From Zygnema circumcarinatum (lineage: Eukaryota > Streptophyta > Zygnematophyceae > Zygnematales > Zygnemataceae), in the NCBI GenBank assembly GCA_037447605.1, contig CM074817.1, positions 683,869 to 744,118 on the forward strand: DNA of 60,250 nt, read 5' to 3'. This document shows positions 58,501-60,250 of this stretch, piece by piece. The notes under the pieces were generated by a model, which had not been told where the DNA came from, searched no databases, and was given only the letters and a program-made list of their open reading frames with translations. Position 1 is the stretch's first letter. Each line of letters starts with the position of its first letter. Made by a program: the position numbers and the translations under genes.

Positions 58501-60250
58501 GTTTTTTTTTTCTTTAATAAAGTTTGTGGGGGGTTCAGGGTGTTCTGCACACCACGGGAGGGTACATGGTGTATACCGCCACAACGTTTAAATACGCATT
58601 TGACTACCGACCAGGAGATGTTTATTGGTCAGTTTCTGCATAGCCCTAAAAGCCTGATAAAATCTTAAAATACTGAAAATTCTTAAAACTCGATATGTTC
58701 CAAAAAACCGAAACTCTGGCAGCCCTACAACCCCTACGAGTCTTGAAAAAGGTGGAATTTTTGAGGAACATGGAACTCGGAATACTGTGAGGGTGGACAT
58801 TCTAACGGAACTGCCGCACATAGAACCGCAGGTGCACTGCTGACTGCGGATGGATCACCGGCCATTCCTATGTGGCGTACGGTCCGTTGGTCAACGGAGC
58901 TACAGTTCTGTTGTACGAAGGAATTCCAAATTATCCAAATTGGGGGCGGACATGGGAAATTGTGGACCGCCATAAAGTTAATATTTTCTATACGGCCCCG
59001 ACCGCGATTCGGGCTCAAATGCGGGCAGGAAACGAGGTTGGAAATGCTTGATTTTGCCAAATGCTAAAAAAGAAAGATTTGCAATCGTGAACCTTGAAAT
59101 TTTGTCACGAGGAAAGGTGGGGGAGGATAGAAGAGGGAATGTGGGAGCGGGTCAAAGAAGGGAGGGTGGGAGAGAGAGAGAGCGGGTGAGGGAGGTAGTG
59201 CTAAACACTTATATGGAGGTATGATGCAGTTCGTGCGGCGCTATTCGAGGTCATCTCTCAGAGTGTTGGGAAGTGTGGGGGAACCGATCAACCCCGCAGC
59301 ATGGAGGTCCGTTGAACTGAAACTGAACTGAGACAGCGATCTGGAGGTTGAATAAACGGTCAGAGATTCACATGTGAATGCCTTTTTATGGCCAGGAAGC
59401 AAGTGAAGGAATTTTGGAGCTCCCAAGAAAGTCACTTGTAGAAGCAGTAGTGTCAAAACCCTGACGACGCGAATGCTGAGTGATTCCATGTACCGATTTC
59501 TGTTTGCTCAGGTGGTACTATGAGGTTGTAGGCGATTCACGCTGTCCTATTTCTGACACATGGTGGCAAACTGAGACTGGCGGATTCATGGTATGGTCCC
59601 TCATCCTCTCTTATTCCCCGCCCCTCTCTCCTTCTCCCTCTCTCTCTCTCTCTCACTCTCTCTCTCTCTCTCCCTCTCTCACTGTCCCCTCTCTCTCTTT
59701 CTTTCTCTCTCTCTTCGTCTGTCGGCCTTCACTCCCCCGAAATTTTGAAAGCCTTCTGAAGCACCATTCGCTCCCAAAACTCCCAAGCCCGAATAGAGAG
59801 AGGGATTAACTGGGCGAAGGATATGGGCTCGCAGTTGACTCCTCTACCGGCGGCATGGGGGCTGAAGCCGGGCTCTGCGACTCTGCCCTTCTTTGGAGTG
59901 CAGGTAGGCCTCCCGCCCCCTCCTCTCCCCCACTTCTACCTCCCTTCCTCCCCTCCCTCCCAACCCCCCTCCCTCTTCCCCCCCCTCCCTCTCTCCCTTC
60001 CCTTCCTCCCCTCCCTCCCTCCTTCCCCTCCCTCCCCTCCCTCTTTTCCACCCCTCCCCCCCTCCTTCCTCTCTTCCTCCCCTCCCTCCCTCTTGCCCTC
60101 CCCTCCCTCCCTTCCCCCTCCCTCCCCTCCCTCTCTCCCACCCCCCCTAGCCTCCCTTTCTTCCTCCCCTCCCTTCCCCCTCCCTCTCTCCCTCCCCTCT
60201 CTCCCTCCCCTCCCTCCTTCCCCTCCCTCGCGACCCCTCCCCCCTCCCCT
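55574..60250 (+). CDS. ACS: Acetyl-CoA synthetase (AMP-forming), plastid-targeted, truncated by the window edge
   Basis: Twelve exons are visible: 55574-55915, 56325-56477, 56830-56985, 57158-57280, 57540-57595, 57808-57920, 58155-58339, 58539-58627, 58832-59036, 59230-59306, 59512-59590 and 59835-59903, in frame, 549 residues so far. The enzyme makes acetyl-CoA from acetate, ATP and CoA. Signatures are [16 protein letters not shown], the substrate-side [11 protein letters not shown], the AMP-binding loop [13 protein letters not shown] (split by an intron before the last Gly), [33 protein letters not shown] and the [10 protein letters not shown] motif. The last visible exon ends in LPFFGVQ. 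The C-terminal domain with the catalytic, acetylatable Lys lies beyond 60250. Residues 1-75 are Met-, Ala- and Arg-rich without acids until about residue 78, like a plastid transit peptide. Confidence 0.93.
59905..60250 (+). repeat. CCCTCC low-complexity tract in the last visible ACS intron
   Basis: C/T-only sequence with CCTCCCT and CCCCTCC units runs to the end of the window. A shorter CT tract lies at 59625-59715 in the preceding intron. Confidence 0.93.

Overview
This is nuclear DNA of a eukaryote. Nearly every recognisable gene is split by short GT-AG introns, codon frames carry cleanly across the junctions, and introns and spacers are full of GA/CT (polypurine/polypyrimidine) low-complexity DNA. 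The gene content points to the green plant lineage: a DDA1-type ubiquitin-ligase subunit, a plastid DUF3067 protein, plant-type urease with UreF and UreD, a LEA protein, an ASR (ABA/WDS) protein, and a plant-style receptor kinase with a proline-rich stalk. GH26 and a GT2 outside the usual plant set, together with the repeat-rich sequence, make a streptophyte alga or an early land plant the best guess. I cannot name the species. Two 10-base N runs show this is a scaffold.

Layout: 1-400 GTAC-rich repeat; 755-2111 (+) DDA1; 3535-7303 (-) secreted beta-helix protein; 10133-12555 (+) plastid DUF3067 protein; 13325-15822 (-) LEA-like repeat protein; 16008-16133 five CACGTG boxes; 17014-17796 (+) ASR-like protein; 21035-27384 (+) GH26-membrane-ankyrin protein; 27634-35966 (+) processive GT2 synthase, possibly the same gene; 36913-40498 (-) hevein-like receptor kinase; 41818-44282 (+) unidentified gene model; 44336-50729 (+) urease; 50914-51900 (+) UreF; 52049-54549 (+) UreD; 55574 to beyond the right edge (+) plastid acetyl-CoA synthetase.

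How the genes may work together: the LEA and ASR genes diverge around an ABRE/G-box cluster and look like a desiccation or ABA-type stress pair. The GH26-ankyrin and GT2 reading frames lie head to tail and look like a combined wall-glycan synthesis and trimming module, an architecture I do not recognise as standard in plants. A receptor kinase with a hevein-like ectodomain converges on it. Urease, UreF and UreD lie side by side on one strand, giving an apoenzyme and two of its three usual accessory proteins; UreG is not in the window.

Exon coordinates were read by eye from splice signals, reading phase and family similarity. They are predictions, not transcript-supported. All complete models close in frame with lengths divisible by three, except the first exon of the GH26 gene and the middle of the unidentified gene, which I could not resolve.
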